This document shows positions 22,919 through 23,083 of a DNA stretch of 23,083 nt, one piece after another. The DNA lies in contig JALVDQ010000389.1 in the NCBI GenBank assembly GCA_027008885.1, forward strand, positions 1 to 23,083, written 5' to 3'. Numbering within the stretch: the first letter of the stretch is position 1; each line of letters begins with the position of its first letter. The notes below the pieces were generated by a model that searched no databases, had not been told where the DNA came from, and saw only the letters and a list, made by a program, of their open reading frames with translations. The DNA comes from Thiotrichaceae bacterium. GTDB taxonomy: Bacteria > Pseudomonadota > Gammaproteobacteria > Thiotrichales > Thiotrichaceae. The translations under genes and the position numbers were made by a program.

Positions 22919-22968
22919 CTGTCTTCTGTCCTCAGATACCCATCCCCCCTGTTTTTTATATATTTTTG
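22919..22968 (+). repeat. Dispersed ACCCATCCCCCC element, copy 11
   Basis: CTGTCTTCTGTCCTCAG (22919-22935) is joined to the core (22938-22949), followed by TG, six T and ATATATTTTTG. It is nearly identical to copy 3. It ends 6 bp before the stop codon of the partial gene at the right edge. Confidence 0.88.
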
Positions 22969-22974
22969 AATAAA

Positions 22975-23083
22975 CTATCTTCCTGGAGGTGGAGGCGCAT
23001 AGCCCTGGTTATCATTCCAGAAACGGTTATGTGGCACGGGTCTTGCTGGTCTGCGATGACACACTATAATGCCGCGTTTACAC
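22975..23083 (-). CDS. C-terminal end of an unknown protein (partial)
   Basis: The last 35 codons of a gene running in from the right edge, ending at TAG (22977-22975). The readable end is basic and Pro-rich, with CKRGIIVCHRRPARPVP, NRFWNDNQGYA and a final PPPPGR. It is open to the window edge with non-random composition and stops right after repeat copy 11, as other genes here do. The Pro/Arg/Trp flavour recalls the linker and tail of the second PDZ protein, but the fragment is too short to relate them. Confidence 0.5.
   Translation of the reverse strand, partial: CKRGIIVCHRRPARPVPHNRFWNDNQGYAPPPPGR

Noticed and set aside
74..22968. CRISPR array made of the repeated core
   Set aside because: Copies are kilobases apart, in both orientations, not regularly spaced, and no cas gene is present.

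Overview
The window looks like a piece of a gammaproteobacterial chromosome with moderate-to-low G+C. UvrD, YoaA, PBP1b, TsaB and BioA all resemble their gammaproteobacterial versions, and PBP1b is paired with an LpoP-like lipoprotein as in Pseudomonas-type bacteria. Accessory genes and abundant small intergenic repeats would suit a free-living or sulfur-bacterium-like lineage (Thiotrichales or similar), but this placement is inference only. No rRNA, tRNA, transposase or CRISPR array was seen.

Layout. 1-361: non-coding, repeat-bearing. 362-1150 (+): orphan ParA-type ATPase, whose 3' end overlaps a convergent CaCA-like transporter (1107-2330, -), preceded by a VanZ-like membrane protein (2356-2772, -). 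2812-2948: foldback element. 3056-5245 (+): uvrD. 5246-5664: repeat-rich gap. 8733 down to 5665 (-): a tight operon for a DUF4956 membrane protein, a HlyD-type adaptor and a TolC-like protein, with no ABC, MFS or RND pump. 15058 down to 8897 (-): mrcB (PBP1b), LpoP-like lipoprotein, yoaA and tsaB. 15632-16189 (+): NlpC/P60 lipoprotein. 16249-17556 (-): bioA. 17826-18527 (+): exported ankyrin protein. 18747-19175 (-): two-CBS protein. 19539-22085 (+): a three-gene envelope cassette, PDZ protein, alpha-carbonic-anhydrase-like protein and second PDZ protein. 22298-22657 (-): small unknown protein. 22975-23083 (-): C-terminal end of a further gene.

Two things stand out. First, a dispersed intergenic element built on the core ACCCATCCCCCC, followed by a T-rich/AT tail, occurs 11 times in both orientations (one copy shortened). 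It is often joined to a second conserved block (CTGTCTTCTGTCCTCAG) and to palindromic REP-like modules. Second, the carbonic-anhydrase-like protein has Asp and Glu where two of the three zinc-binding His residues should be, and it lies between two related PDZ proteins. This suggests a pseudoenzyme or altered metal-site protein in an uncharacterised periplasmic system.

How genes work together. PBP1b and its presumed activator build peptidoglycan, and the NlpC/P60 lipoprotein across the divergent gap may cut it. DUF4956, HlyD and TolC-like proteins could form an envelope-spanning assembly. UvrD and YoaA are DNA-repair helicases, TsaB serves tRNA t6A synthesis, and BioA serves biotin synthesis.
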